Positions 52,091 to 63,300 are shown, counted from the stretch's first letter. The stretch: DNA of 64,000 nucleotides from Glycomyces artemisiae (GCF_003002955.1 NZ_PVTJ01000004.1:372001-436000); one strand, 5' to 3'. Program-made: numbers and translations. Notes: a model not told the origin generated them from the sequence alone.

Positions 52091-53515
52091 ATGAGCACCG
52101 AAATCGAAAGGGCCGCAGCGCTTGCGGCCCGGTTCCCAGCCGGGTTCACGTGGGGCGCGGCGACCTCCTCCTACCAGGTGGAGGGCGCCACCGGCGCCGA
52201 CGGGCGCGGGAAGTCCATCTGGGACTCGTTCGTGAACGAGCCCGGCCGCGTCGTGGACGGCTCCAACGGCGACACCGCGATCGACTCCTACCGCAACATC
52301 GCGGGCGACGTCGCCGCCGTCAAGGCCCTCGGCCTCAACAGCTACCGGTTCTCCCTGTCGTGGCCCCGGATCTGCCCCGACGGGGACGGACGGGTCAACC
52401 CGGCCGGCCTGCGCTACTACTCCGACCTCGTCGACGCCCTGCTCGCCGAGGGCATCACCCCCTGGATCACCCTCTACCACTGGGACCTCCCGCAGGCCCT
52501 CGAAGACAAGGGCGGCTGGCCCGTGCGCGACACCGCGCTCCGGTTCGCCGACTTCGCCCTGATCGCGCACACCGCCCTCGGCGACCGCGTCAAGCACTGG
52601 ATCACCGTCAACGAGCCGTGGTGCGCCGCGTTCCTCGGCTACGCCTCCGGCGAGCACGCCCCCGGGCGCCGCGAGCCGGCCGAGTCGATCGCGGCGGCCC
52701 ACCACCTCATGCTCGCCCACGGCCTCGCCGCGCGCGCCGTCAAGGCCGCCGACCCCGAGGCGACGGTGAGCATCGGCATCAACTTCTACCCGGTGCACGC
52801 CGCCAGCGACGCGCCCGGCGACCTCGACGCGGCCCGCCGCGTCGACGGCGTCCAGAACCGCTGGTTCACCGACGCGGCCCTGCGCGGGGCCTACCCCGAG
52901 GACGTCGTGGAGGACTTCAAGGCGATCACCGACTTCGAGTTCCTCCTCGACGGCGACATGGAGCTCATCAACGCGCCCGTCGACGTCCTCTCCGTGAACT
53001 ACTACAGCCGCTTCACCGTCACCGGCAACGGCGGCTCCGCCTCCGCCTCCGCGGCGCCGACCGGCGCGGGCTCCGCGTGGCCTGCGAACGATCACATCGG
53101 GTTCGTGCCCGCGGGGCTCCCCGTCACCGACATGGGCTGGGAGATCGAGCCGTCGGGGCTCACCGACGTCCTCACCCGCCTCCACGCCTCCTACCCGGAG
53201 GTGCGGCTCGCGGTCACCGAGAACGGCGCCGCGTTCCCCGACAAGCTCGACGACGGGCGCGTGCGGGACGCCGAGCGGCTCGACTACGTGGAGCGCCACC
53301 TCGCGGCCTGCGCCGACGCGCTCGACGCGGGCGTCCCGCTCGTCGGGTATTTCGCCTGGTCGCTGGCCGACAACTTCGAGTGGGCCTGGGGCTACACCAA
53401 GCGGTTCGGTCTCGTGTACGTCGATTTCGAGACCGGCGAGCGCATCGTCAAGGACTCCGGACGCTGGTACGGCGACCTGGTGCGACGCGCCCGTACGAAC
53501 CGTGAGGCAGAATAG
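52091..53515 (+). CDS. bglC: GH1 beta-glucosidase
   Basis: 474 residues, two bases after the permease stop. Full GH1 barrel: FTWGAATSSYQVEGA at the start, acid/base E175 (ITVNEPWC), nucleophile E377 (VTENGA). No signal peptide. It hydrolyses imported cellobiose to glucose. Gene order importer-beta-glucosidase-LacI equals that of the Thermobifida celR region and Streptomyces cebR-cebEFG-bglC. Confidence 0.93.
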   Translation: MSTEIERAAALAARFPAGFTWGAATSSYQVEGATGADGRGKSIWDSFVNEPGRVVDGSNGDTAIDSYRNIAGDVAAVKALGLNSYRFSLSWPRICPDGDGRVNPAGLRYYSDLVDALLAEGITPWITLYHWDLPQALEDKGGWPVRDTALRFADFALIAHTALGDRVKHWITVNEPWCAAFLGYASGEHAPGRREPAESIAAAHHLMLAHGLAARAVKAADPEATVSIGINFYPVHAASDAPGDLDAARRVDGVQNRWFTDAALRGAYPEDVVEDFKAITDFEFLLDGDMELINAPVDVLSVNYYSRFTVTGNGGSASASAAPTGAGSAWPANDHIGFVPAGLPVTDMGWEIEPSGLTDVLTRLHASYPEVRLAVTENGAAFPDKLDDGRVRDAERLDYVERHLAACADALDAGVPLVGYFAWSLADNFEWAWGYTKRFGLVYVDFETGERIVKDSGRWYGDLVRRARTNREAE

Positions 53516-53546
53516 TTCCACGCGACAGAGCCCGAGGTGATGCACG

Positions 53547-54623
53547 ATGACCGAGACCCGACTTGAGGCGCCCGGCGGCGCGCCTGCCGAGCGCACCGGC
53601 CGCAGGCGCAGCGGCGGCCGCCCCACGCTCGACACGGTCGCCCGCCACGCGGGCGTCGGCCGGGGCACGGTCTCGCGCGTCATCAACGGCTCCCCGAAGG
53701 TCGCCGAGGACACGCGCGCGGCGGTCCTGGCCGCGATCAAGGAGCTGGGGTACGTCCCCAACCAGGCGGCCAGGACCCTCGTGACGCAGCGGACCGACAC
53801 GGTGGCGCTCGTCGTCACCGAGTCGCAGGAGTGGCTGTGGTCGGAGCCGTTCTTCGCGGGGGTGCTGCGCGGGATCACCGAGCAGCTCGCCGAGGAGAAC
53901 ATGCGGCTCATGCTCACCTTCGCGCCCCGCGACGGCAACCGCACCGACCTGGAGTCCTACCTCATGGGCCAGCACGTCGACGGCGTCATGATGGTCTCCA
54001 GCCACTCCGGCGACCCGCTCCCCGAGCGCCTCGAAGACGCAGGGATCCCGATCGTCCTGTGCGGCACGCCCGTCGGCTTCCGCCCCGTCGCGTACGTCGA
54101 CTGCGACAACCGCTCGGGCGCCCGCCAGGCCGTCGAGTACCTCGCCGAGCGCGGCCACAAGCGGATCGGCATCATCGCCGGGCCGCAGGACATGGCCGTC
54201 GGCGTCGACCGCCTCAACGGCTACCGCGACGGCCTCCGCGGCCACCGCCTCCCCGTCGAGGAAGGGCTCGTCTCCGTCGCCGAGGGCTTCGACGAGGCCA
54301 GCGGCATCAAGGCCGCCCGCCACCTCTTCGACACCGCCGGCGACCTCGACGCGGTCTTCGCCAACTCCGACCCCCTCGCCATGGCGACCCTCCGCGTCGC
54401 CCGCGAGCGCGGCATCGCCGTCCCCGACGACCTCGCCCTCGTCGGCTTCGATGACTCCCCCCTCGCCGAATTCGCCGAGCCGCCCCTCACCACCGTCCAC
54501 CAGCCCACCGAGACCATGGGCCGCGAGATGGCCCGCCTCCTCTGCGGCCGCATCCGCGGCGAAGAGGCCGGCCCCCTCGTCACGATCCTCGGCACGAGGA
54601 TCGTGGTCCGCGAGTCCGCTTAG
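53547..54623 (+). CDS. celR: CelR/CebR-like LacI repressor
   Basis: 358 residues. A basic N-terminal extension (RTGRRRSGGRPTLDTV) precedes the helix-turn-helix ARHAGVGRGTVSRVINGSPKV and the sensor domain ending in FDDSPLAEFAEPPLTTVHQP. It is 31 bases after the GH1 gene and closes the operon. Three near-consensus CelR sites between the cellulase and importer genes make it the likely cellobiose-sensing repressor of both. Confidence 0.88.
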   Translation: MTETRLEAPGGAPAERTGRRRSGGRPTLDTVARHAGVGRGTVSRVINGSPKVAEDTRAAVLAAIKELGYVPNQAARTLVTQRTDTVALVVTESQEWLWSEPFFAGVLRGITEQLAEENMRLMLTFAPRDGNRTDLESYLMGQHVDGVMMVSSHSGDPLPERLEDAGIPIVLCGTPVGFRPVAYVDCDNRSGARQAVEYLAERGHKRIGIIAGPQDMAVGVDRLNGYRDGLRGHRLPVEEGLVSVAEGFDEASGIKAARHLFDTAGDLDAVFANSDPLAMATLRVARERGIAVPDDLALVGFDDSPLAEFAEPPLTTVHQPTETMGREMARLLCGRIRGEEAGPLVTILGTRIVVRESA

Positions 54624-54630
54624 GGCGCAA

Positions 54631-54670
54631 GCGAAAGGGCCCGGCTCCTGGTGGAGCCGGGCCCTTTCGC
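54631..54670. terminator. Bidirectional terminator
   Basis: A perfect 18-bp stem (54631-54648 with 54653-54670) and TGGT loop, between the convergent regulator and FG-GAP genes. Confidence 0.88.
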
Positions 54671-54674
54671 CGTC

Positions 54675-57600
54675 CTAGGCGATGACGTCCATCCCGCCCC
54701 AGCCGGTGCCGATGACGGCCGAGGCGGAGTAGGAGCCGGCGCCGTTGCCCTTGTACAGGTACAGGTTCCCGTTGGCGTGCCTGGCGACCCAGTCCACGTG
54801 CCCGTCCCCGTTGAAGTCCCCGACCGCGGCGACCGCGTTCATCACGTCCCAGCCGCACCCGATCTTGACGCCGTTCTTCACGCCGCCGGTCGGCTTCCCG
54901 GCGTAGAAGTACATGCAGTCGTCGGAGTTCCTCCGCGCCAGCACGTCGGCAGTGCCGTCATGGTCGAGGTCCCCCACGGCCGTGATCAGCGACATCGAGT
55001 TCCAGCCCGTCCCGATGAGGACGCGCGAGCCGTGCGAACCGGTCCCGGTCCCCGGGTACAGCCACAGGTTCCCGGTCGCCGCCTCGCGGGCGATGATGTC
55101 CACCTTCCCGTCGCCGTTGTAATCCTGTCCGGAGACGATGGCGCTCATGGCCCCCCAACCACCGCCGATCCGGATTCGGGCGTCCGCGTCCAGGCTGCCC
55201 TGCCCGAGCCCCGGGTAGACGTACAGCACGCCGCCCGAGGTGCGGGCGAGGACGTCGGGGTAGCCGTCGGCGGTGAGGTCGCCGCCCGCCTCGATCAGGT
55301 TCATGCCGCCCAGGGCGTCGCTGAACCAGCCCGAGCGCTCGAACCCGCCGGTTCCGTTCCCCCAGTAGTGGTGGAGCACGCCGTCGGCCGCGCTCCGTGC
55401 GACCACATCGGAGGGGCCGTCGCCGAAGAAGTCGTAGGTCCTGTCCGAGAACGCAACGGGAAGGTCGAGCGTGTTCCAGCCGGTGCCGACTACCCGGTCC
55501 TCCCAGACCTCGAAGAGGTTCTGGTCATAGCTGCGGAGCACGAGCTCTCCGGTCCGGGAGTCGACGGCGTAGATGTCGGCCCAACCGTCCCCGGTGTAGT
55601 CGCCGCCGCCGGTCACCTGGTCGTAGCGTGCGCCGTCGTCGGAATCGACGAGCAGCGAGGCGTTAAGGTTGCTGCGCACCTGCTCGAATCCGCCGTTGCC
55701 GTCGCTGTAGAACGCAAGGTACTGGTCGACGGTGCCGTCGCGCGCGAGAAGGTCGGGGATGCGGTCCTGGTTGAGGTCCCCGGCGGTCGTGAGGTTCTCA
55801 AGGGTGCTCCACTCGTCGAGTCGCGTGGTGGCGACCGCGCGGCGGGAGCCGAAGGTGCCGTCGCCGTTGCCGGGGTACATGTACAGCTTCGCCTCGGCTT
55901 CGGCGAGGGCGATGACGTCGTTGTCGCCGTCGCCGTCGAAGTCGGTCGCGGAAGTGTAGGACCCCATCGCGTTCCAACCGGTGCCCGACAGGATGCGCGC
56001 CCCGAATCCGCCGTCGCCGTCACCCGGGTAGGTGTACATGCGGCCGGTGCGCTTGTCGCGGACGAGCAGGTCGGGGTACCGGTCCCCGGTCAAGTCGCCG
56101 GCCATGACCACGTCCAGGCCGCCCCAGCCGGCGCCCAGGGAGACGGGGTTCTCGAAGGCGCCGTCGCCCTTGCCGCCGTAGAACATCAAGTTCCCGTCGG
56201 ACTTGCGCACAGCGAGGAGGTCCTGGCGGCCGTCGGTGTCGTAGTCGTTGCTCGGGGCGGTGACGGGCAGGTAGAAGTACTCGGAGTCGGTGCGGTTGCC
56301 CGCCTTGTCGATCGCCGAGATGTAGAGCGGCGTCGGGTTCTCGTCGATGCGGAGGGAGAACGTGGCGGTGTCGCCCGCGGTCAGTGTGACCGTGCGCGGC
56401 GAGCAGGACTGCGCCCAGCGGCAGATCACTTCGACCTCGTTGACGCCGTTCGGGAACTGCGCGTCGCTCACGGTCACTTCGACCTGGAGCAGGTCCCAGT
56501 CGTAGTAGGGCCCGTCCGGGACGTCGACCTCGATGAGGTCGGGGGCATCGGTGTCGACGACGACCTCGCAGGTCGAGGAGTTGGTGTACCCGGTGGTGCC
56601 GGAGATGAACTGGTGCTTGACCTCGTAGTGCCCGTCGCCCAGCGTGACGGCGGCGGAGGGGTTGACCCCGTCGGCTACCTCAGCTGGCGCGGTGCTGAAC
56701 ACGGTCTGGCCGCTGTCGAGGTCCCGGACGGTCGCGGTCCAGGTGAGGCCGGGGTCGATCAGGTCGGGGCGCCAGATCGAGGTGGAGAAGTTCCCGTAGG
56801 CCACGGCGGACTCGTCCTGGAATGCCGGGTTCTCGGCGCAGGTGGGCCTGGAGAGGGTGAACGCGCCGCCGATGTCGTAGTACACGTCGAGGCGCGCCGA
56901 TTCGCCGTCGAAGCGGGCGGTCTCGTCGCTCGGCGTCATCGCGAACGTGGTGGACACCCCGGTGCTCAGGCCGCTCACGGGATCGAGTTCGTAGACGGCC
57001 GTGCCGTTCAGGCAGGTCCCGGACACCGCCGCGCGGGAACCCGGTCCGGGGAGGTCGGACCATTTCGTGGAGGGCCGGTAGACCGAGGAGTAGCCGAGAT
57101 CGGGTGCGGTGCAGGCGGTGCCGTCGGCGGCGTCGACGCTGAACACCGCAGAGTCGATTGCGTAGGTGAAGGTCTCCGGGGAGGCCGCGGGGGTGAGTCC
57201 TGTCAGGTTGGGGCGCCAGAAATTCCAGTACAGGGCCGCCTCGTGCTCGGTCGTGCAGGTCGGGTCGGCCAGTGCGTCGCAGTAGGGGCCCGCCACGGCG
57301 TCCGCGTTCTGGCCCGCGGCCTCGAAATAGGGCGCGTCGAGGCCGGCGCCGCCGCGGAAGAGCGCGGTGTCCGGTGAGGCGGAGGTCGCGGCGCCCCACT
57401 CGTGGACGCCGTACAGGTGGTGGGTCCATTCGGTGGTGAGCGTGAGCGGGAAGGCGGCTCCGTCGAGGATCGCCTGGTCGAGGTCGAATGCGATCGCTCC
57501 GGCGTCGACGGTGAGGGGGACGGCGTGCGCCGCCCCCGCGGCATCGCGGGCGGTGAAGGTCGTCGTCTGCTCCCAGGTCGCCGGTTCCCAGGGTTCGACC

Positions 57601-58256
57601 ACGTGCGGGGTGTAGATCGAACCGCGGTACTCCCTGACGCTCGCTTCGGCGGCGAATGACAGGCCGGTCGCGAGCGCGGACCAGGCCTCGGCGCTGTCGA
57701 CGGTGAACGCGAGGCGCGTGGTGGAGATGTCGGCTTCGACGGTGAGGTCGACGCCGTCGGCGAGGTCCTCGTATCGGGCAGTGCTGCCGTCCACGGCGGG
57801 AACCGGCTGGTCTCCCGTCCAGTCCAGTGCGCCCGCGCGGGTGGTCATCAGCGGTGCGCCGGTGTCGGTGCCGCTGAAGGCGAATGCGACGGGGGAGTCG
57901 GCCTGGACGAGCGTGCCGTCCGCTTCGATCAGGGCGGGGTCGGCAGGCCCGCGGTCCTGGTAGTCCTGGGTCGCGTCGGTGGTGCGGAGGACGTGGAGCT
58001 GCCCGGCCGGGGTGGCGTACAGGGTCTCGTAGGGGCCGGACCGCTCGGAGATCCGGACCTCGACGTCGCAGGCCGCAGCGGTTTCGAGGGCGGCTTCGAG
58101 TCCGTCGACGATCGGATTGCCGCCGAGGGCGGTGCAGTCGGTCTCCTGCGCGGCGGCGGCGCCGGGGGCGGCGAGGAGGGCCGCGCCGAGGGCGGCGGCG
58201 GTGAGGGCGGCGGTCCGCGAGGGAGCGTGCCGGAGCCGCTTCGGGGGAGCGTTCAT
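54675..58256 (-). CDS. Large secreted FG-GAP/VCBS protein A
   Basis: 1193 residues from ATG 58256 (AGGACA upstream). Sec signal to about residue 36 (GAAAAQE). Residues about 40-640 form an N-terminal region with beta-sandwich character and paired cysteines (DCTALGGNP, AACDVEVRIS); it includes an Ig-like segment near 570-650. The rest is a series of FG-GAP/VCBS-type blades with calcium-binding DxDxDG loops (DFDGDGDNDVIAL, DYTGDGWADIYAV) ending in GTGWGGMDVIA. It is a propeller adhesin or cell-surface binding protein by fold; the ligand is unknown. Protein C below has the same layout. Confidence 0.85.
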   Translation of the reverse strand: MNAPPKRLRHAPSRTAALTAAALGAALLAAPGAAAAQETDCTALGGNPIVDGLEAALETAAACDVEVRISERSGPYETLYATPAGQLHVLRTTDATQDYQDRGPADPALIEADGTLVQADSPVAFAFSGTDTGAPLMTTRAGALDWTGDQPVPAVDGSTARYEDLADGVDLTVEADISTTRLAFTVDSAEAWSALATGLSFAAEASVREYRGSIYTPHVVEPWEPATWEQTTTFTARDAAGAAHAVPLTVDAGAIAFDLDQAILDGAAFPLTLTTEWTHHLYGVHEWGAATSASPDTALFRGGAGLDAPYFEAAGQNADAVAGPYCDALADPTCTTEHEAALYWNFWRPNLTGLTPAASPETFTYAIDSAVFSVDAADGTACTAPDLGYSSVYRPSTKWSDLPGPGSRAAVSGTCLNGTAVYELDPVSGLSTGVSTTFAMTPSDETARFDGESARLDVYYDIGGAFTLSRPTCAENPAFQDESAVAYGNFSTSIWRPDLIDPGLTWTATVRDLDSGQTVFSTAPAEVADGVNPSAAVTLGDGHYEVKHQFISGTTGYTNSSTCEVVVDTDAPDLIEVDVPDGPYYDWDLLQVEVTVSDAQFPNGVNEVEVICRWAQSCSPRTVTLTAGDTATFSLRIDENPTPLYISAIDKAGNRTDSEYFYLPVTAPSNDYDTDGRQDLLAVRKSDGNLMFYGGKGDGAFENPVSLGAGWGGLDVVMAGDLTGDRYPDLLVRDKRTGRMYTYPGDGDGGFGARILSGTGWNAMGSYTSATDFDGDGDNDVIALAEAEAKLYMYPGNGDGTFGSRRAVATTRLDEWSTLENLTTAGDLNQDRIPDLLARDGTVDQYLAFYSDGNGGFEQVRSNLNASLLVDSDDGARYDQVTGGGDYTGDGWADIYAVDSRTGELVLRSYDQNLFEVWEDRVVGTGWNTLDLPVAFSDRTYDFFGDGPSDVVARSAADGVLHHYWGNGTGGFERSGWFSDALGGMNLIEAGGDLTADGYPDVLARTSGGVLYVYPGLGQGSLDADARIRIGGGWGAMSAIVSGQDYNGDGKVDIIAREAATGNLWLYPGTGTGSHGSRVLIGTGWNSMSLITAVGDLDHDGTADVLARRNSDDCMYFYAGKPTGGVKNGVKIGCGWDVMNAVAAVGDFNGDGHVDWVARHANGNLYLYKGNGAGSYSASAVIGTGWGGMDVIA

Positions 58257-58386
58257 TCAGATGTCCTGGGGAGTTCGGGGGGTTATGGGTGGTGTTGCGG
58301 CGGTGGGGGACGCCGGGTGCCGCGGCAAGGCCGCACCCGGCGAATCCTATCCGACCGAAGTGGATTTCGGGGGACGGGTTGCGCAG

Positions 58387-58416
58387 GTCAGGCGCCGACC
58401 GGGGCCGGCGCCTGAC
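58387..58416 (-). terminator. Terminator of protein B gene
   Basis: GTCAGGCGCCG pairs with CGGCGCCTGAC around an 8-nt loop, 45 bases after the stop at 58461. Confidence 0.7.
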
Positions 58417-58460
58417 TCAGTGTATTGAAGGACGGCGGGTTCCGCTGTCCACTGCGGTCG

Positions 58461-60161
58461 CTAGGCGATGATGTCCATCGACCCCCAGCCGTTGCCGAAG
58501 CCCCACGTCATCTCGATGTCGCCGTTGCCGCCGCCGCCGTAGAAGTACAGGACGCCGTTCTGGTGGCGGCCGACCCAGTCGGCGTGGCCGTCGCTGTTGA
58601 AGTCGCCGACGGCGACGACGGCGGTCATGACGTTCCAGCCGCAGTTGAGCTGGACCCCGGTCTCCAGGGTCCCGTCGCCGCGGCCGCCGAAGAAGTTCAG
58701 GCAGTCGGTCTGGTCGTCGACGGCGATCACGTCGGCATGGCCGTCGTGGTCGAGGTCGCCGACGGCGGTCAGGAAGCTGAAGCCGTTCCAGCCGGTGCCC
58801 AGCGAGGTGCGGGTGCCCCAGCCGCCGGTCCCGTTGCCGGGGTAGAACCAGAGGCGGCCGGTGGCCTCCTCGACGGCGAGGAGGTCGGGCTTGCCGTCGC
58901 TGTTGTGGTCGTGGCCGCCGACGATAGTGCTCATCGCGCCCCACCCGGAGCCGACGACGTCGCGGGCGGCGGCGTCGTAGTCGCCGGTCCCGGTGCCCGG
59001 GTAGATGTAGAGGACTCCGGTCTGGGTGCGGGCGAACAGGTCCGCGAATCCGTCGCCGTTCGCGTCACCGGCGGTCTCGATGAGGTCCATGTCCGCCAGC
59101 TCGTCGCCGAGGACGGCGGACTGGAACGTCGTCCCGGTGCCCCGGCCGTAGTACAGCGAGGTCAGGCCGCTGGTGCCGTTGCGGGCGATGATGTCGGTCT
59201 TGCCGTCGCCGGTGTAGTCGTAGACGAGGTCGAGGTCCCCGGCGGGGAGCGACATGGCGCCCCAGCCGCGCCCGACGAGGGTGCCGCCGTGGACGGTGGC
59301 GCCGTCCTCATCGAAACCCTGGAGCCACATCTGGCTGAAGCGCGGGTCGACGGCGGCGACGTCGGCGAAGCCGTCCCCGTCGACGTCGCCGACGCCCGCG
59401 ACCTGGTCGTAGTAGCGGTCGTCGTAGTCGTTGCCGAGGGCGTGGTCGACCTGGACGCGGTTCCCGAACTGCTGGTTCCCGAGTCCGAAGTAAACGTAGT
59501 AGCTGCCGTTGCGCGTGTTGTGGGCGAGGAAGTCGGCGTTGCCGTCCCCGTCGAGGTCGCCGAGGCCGGCGAGGTCGTCGTACCCGCCCCAGCCGGTGCC
59601 CACGGCGACGCCGTCGGCGACGGTGCCGTCGGCGAGCGGGGCGTAGTAGTAGAGCTTGCCGTCGACCCGGTTCACCGCGAGCAGCCCGGACTCGTCGGCC
59701 TGGGCGCCGAGCGGCGCGAACGCGCCGATCGGGCTCCAGCCGGTGTCGGCCTGGATGCGGTCGCCGAAGCCGCCGGCGCCGTCGCCGGGGTAGGTGTAGA
59801 GGACGCCGGTCCTGGTGTCGCGGGCGCGCAGGTCGGCGAGGCCGTCCCCGGTCGCGTCCCCGACCATGGCGACGTCGAGCCCGCCCCAGCCGTCGTCGAC
59901 CACGGCGGAGGGGTCGAACGTCCCGTCGCCGTTGCCCGCGTAGAACAGCAGGTTCCCGTCGGACTTGCGGACGACCATCAGGTCCTGGTTGCCGTCGCCG
60001 TCGAAGTCGTTGCGGGACTGGACTGCCGTCGGCAGGACTTCGTCGTCCTGCGCGGCGGCGCCGCCGGGCGAGCACAGGAGTGCCGCCGCGGCGGCCGCGG
60101 CCGCGATCGTGGCCGAGGGGATCGCGCGGAGGCGGCGCCTCCGCAGGGTGCTTCGTTGCAT
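58461..60161 (-). CDS. Secreted FG-GAP/VCBS protein B (propeller only)
   Basis: 566 residues from ATG 60161. Signal peptide to about 37 (GGAAAQDD), then at once the blade series NDFDGDGNQDLMVVRKSDGN through GNGWGSMDIIA at the C-terminus. It lacks the 600-residue N-terminal region of proteins A and C, so it is the short form of the family. Calcium loops DxDxDG recur about every 50-60 residues. Confidence 0.87.
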   Translation of the reverse strand: MQRSTLRRRRLRAIPSATIAAAAAAAALLCSPGGAAAQDDEVLPTAVQSRNDFDGDGNQDLMVVRKSDGNLLFYAGNGDGTFDPSAVVDDGWGGLDVAMVGDATGDGLADLRARDTRTGVLYTYPGDGAGGFGDRIQADTGWSPIGAFAPLGAQADESGLLAVNRVDGKLYYYAPLADGTVADGVAVGTGWGGYDDLAGLGDLDGDGNADFLAHNTRNGSYYVYFGLGNQQFGNRVQVDHALGNDYDDRYYDQVAGVGDVDGDGFADVAAVDPRFSQMWLQGFDEDGATVHGGTLVGRGWGAMSLPAGDLDLVYDYTGDGKTDIIARNGTSGLTSLYYGRGTGTTFQSAVLGDELADMDLIETAGDANGDGFADLFARTQTGVLYIYPGTGTGDYDAAARDVVGSGWGAMSTIVGGHDHNSDGKPDLLAVEEATGRLWFYPGNGTGGWGTRTSLGTGWNGFSFLTAVGDLDHDGHADVIAVDDQTDCLNFFGGRGDGTLETGVQLNCGWNVMTAVVAVGDFNSDGHADWVGRHQNGVLYFYGGGGNGDIEMTWGFGNGWGSMDIIA

Positions 60162-60281
60162 GGTGTTGTCCTGTAAGGGTATTGGGGTCCTGGATCGACG
60201 CCGTTCACCGCGTCAATAACCAGACGATCACCGAGAGCGATCTGACGCAGTGCTTCCCGTAATGGGTCCGAACGGATGAAA

Positions 60282-60321
60282 AGGGCCCGGTCAGCGAACC
60301 GAAGTCCGCCGCCCGGGCCCT
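60282..60321 (-). terminator. Terminator of protein C gene
   Basis: AGGGCCCGG pairs with CCGGGCCCT around a 22-nt loop, 11 bases after the stop at 60332. Confidence 0.6.
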
Positions 60322-60331
60322 CAGCGCGCCG

Positions 60332-63300
60332 CTACACGATCAGATCCATACCGCCCCAACCGGTCCCGATGACCTTCGACGACGAGTACGACCCCTTCCC
60401 GTTCCCCGCGTACAGGTACAGGCTCCCGTTCGAATGCCTCGCCACCCAGTCGACATGCCCGTCCCCGTTGAAGTCCCCCACGGAGGCGACGGCGTTCATG
60501 ACGTCCCAGCCGCAGCCGATCTTCACGCCGTTCGCGAGCTTCCCGGTGCCCCTGCCCGCGTAGAAGTACAGGCAGCCGTCGGAGTTCCTCCGGGAGATCA
60601 AGTCGTCCTGCCCGTCGTGGTCGAGGTCCCCGACCGCGGTGACGAGCGACATGCCGCCCCATCCGGTCCCGATGAGCACGCGGGCGCCGAACGCGCCGCC
60701 GCCCTTGCCGGGGTAGAGCCAGAGGTTGCCGGACGACTTCTCCGACGCGATGATGTCGATCCGGCCGTCGGCGTTGTAGTCCTGACCGGAGACGATGGCG
60801 CTCATGGCGTTCCATCCGGTGCCGAGCTTGATCCGGTCCTCTTCCCGCCACCAGTCGGGGTACACGTAGAGCGCCCCGGTCGAGGCCTTCCTCACCAGGT
60901 AGTCGGAGCGGCCGTCCCCGTTCAGGTCTCCGGCGGTCTCCACCAGGTCGAACCCGTCGAGGTTCCCGTCGGTGACCCACCCGGCGCCTCCGAGGAATCC
61001 CCCTGCGCCGTTGCCGTGGTACACGTACGGCCAGTCGTATTCGGGGCCCGGCCCCTTGGCCGTGATGTCGGAGCGGTTGTCGCCCGAGTAGTCGTAGGTC
61101 CAGTCGGTTTCGGCCGAGGGCAGCCGCATGGCGTTCCAGCCGGTGCCGACCACCGAGTCGGCGACGGTGTGCCGCGGCGACTCCGTCGCGAAGGAGCGCA
61201 GCCGCAGCTCACCGGTGGGCTCATCGACGAGGAGCAGGTCGGTGACGCCGTCCCCGTTGAAGTCACCGGCGCCCGTGAACTGCCCGATCCGCTCCTCGGC
61301 GTCGCCCGGCAGGCCGGTGTCGGCGTATCCGTTGGGGTAGAGGTCGAGGAGTCCGCCCGACCCGTCACCGCCGTAGAGGTGGTAGTACTGGCCGTACGTC
61401 TCCCTGGTGAGCAGGTCGTCGTGCCCGTCGCCGTTGAAGTCCCCGAACGTGGTGACGGTGTCGTTGTCAAGGAACCCGGTGCCCATGACGGTCCGCGAGC
61501 CGAAGCCGCCGTCGCCTTCGCCTTCGCCGGGATACAGGTAGAGGCGGCCGTTGCCCTTGCTGACGGCGACGAGGTCGACGAGGCCGTCCTCATTGAAGTC
61601 GCCGGCGGAGGTGAAGGAGCCCATGGTGTTCCAGCCGCCGCCGACGGACTGGCGCGCGTTCAGGCCGCCTGCGCCGTTGCCGGGGTACACGTAGAGCGTG
61701 CCCGTGCTGTTGTCGCGGGCGAGCAGGTCGTCGCGCCCGTCGCCGGTGAGGTCGCCGGCCATGACGATGTCCATGCCGCCCCAGCCCGCGCCGCGGGAGG
61801 CCCCGGCGCGGACGGTGCCGTCGCCGTTCCCCTTGTAGAAGACCAGGTTCCCGTCGGTCTCGCGGACGGCGAAGAGGTCCTGGAACCCGTCGCCGTCGTA
61901 GTCGTTGCGGGAGTAAGTCCCGCCGAGGAAGGTGCTGTCGGACCCGGAGCGGTTGCCCGCCCGGTCGACGACCTCCGCGCGCACCCAGGTGCGGGTCGTG
62001 TCGAAGTCGACGTCGAACACGGCCGTGGTGCCGTCCTCCAGCCGCACGGTCGTCGCGGGATCGGAGTCCTCGGAGTCGAAGGTGAGCGAGAGGGCGTTGA
62101 CGCCGTCGGGGAAGCCCTCGTCGGCGACAGTGACCTCCACCGTCGCGGTCTCGCCGATGTAGTTCGTGCCCGGGATCGCGGCGAACTCGATGACGTCGGG
62201 CTTCGCGGTGTCGATCCGGTAGTGGCATTCGGAGGTCTGCTCGAAGCCGCCGTCGCCCGACTCGAAGCGGTAGGCGACCTTGTAGGCGCCGTCGTCGAGT
62301 CCGGTGAGCACGGTGCCCCGCTGGACGCCGTTGCCGACCGCGGCGGGTTCGGTCGCGAGCAGGACCGTGCCTGTGCGGGCGTCGGTCACGGTGGCGGTCC
62401 AGGAGACCTCGGTGCCGAGGAGGTCCGGGCGCCAGAACGACGCCGTGTAGTTCCCGTACGGGACGTCGGAGGTCCCGCGGAACTCGGGGGACGCGGCGGT
62501 GCCGGTGCACCGCGGCGCCACCTTGCGGGACTCGACGTCGAAGTACACGTCGAGGCGGGCGGAGCCGCCGTCGAACCGGGCGGTGGCGTCGCCGCCGGTC
62601 ATCGCCAAGGTGAGCGGCGCGTGCCACCCGTTGTCGCTCCATTCCCCTGCGACCGTTCCGGACACGTCGTAGACCGCGGCGCCCCCGTCGCAGGCGCCGG
62701 AAGCGGCGGGCGCGTCGTCCGGGAGGCCGCTCCAGCCCGCGTCGGACCATCCGCCGTACTCGGCGTGCCGCAGCTCGGGCGCGACGCATGCGGCGCCTTC
62801 GGCGGCGTCGACCCTGAAGGACGCGGAGACCACCGGGAACCGGAGGCCGTAGCCGTCGTAGGAGTCGACGGTCCAGCGCGGCTCGGGCGAGAAGAACGTC
62901 CAGTAGGAGGCGGCCTCGGCGGCGGTGCACTCGGCCGCGGCGAGGCCGTCGCAGTACGGCCCGGCGAGGGCGTCGCCGGTCTCGCCCGCCGCTTCGAAGT
63001 ACGCCAGCCCGAGCCCCGCGTGCCCGCGGTGGAACCCGAGGTCGGGCGACGCCGAGCTGTACGCGGCCCAGACGTTCACGGCGGAGCGGTAGTAGACCCA
63101 GTCGGTCGACACGGTGAGCGGGAACGCCTCCGCGCCGACGTCGCCCTCCGGGAGCCGGACGGTGATCCCGCCGCCGCCGTCCATCTCCAGGACGGCCTTG
63201 CGCACCGCTCCCGTGGCGTCGCGGACGGCGAACGGGGTGCTCATTTCGATCAGGTCGTAGTCCCGCCCTGTCGACAGGTACAGCCCGGCCTCGTCGGCGG

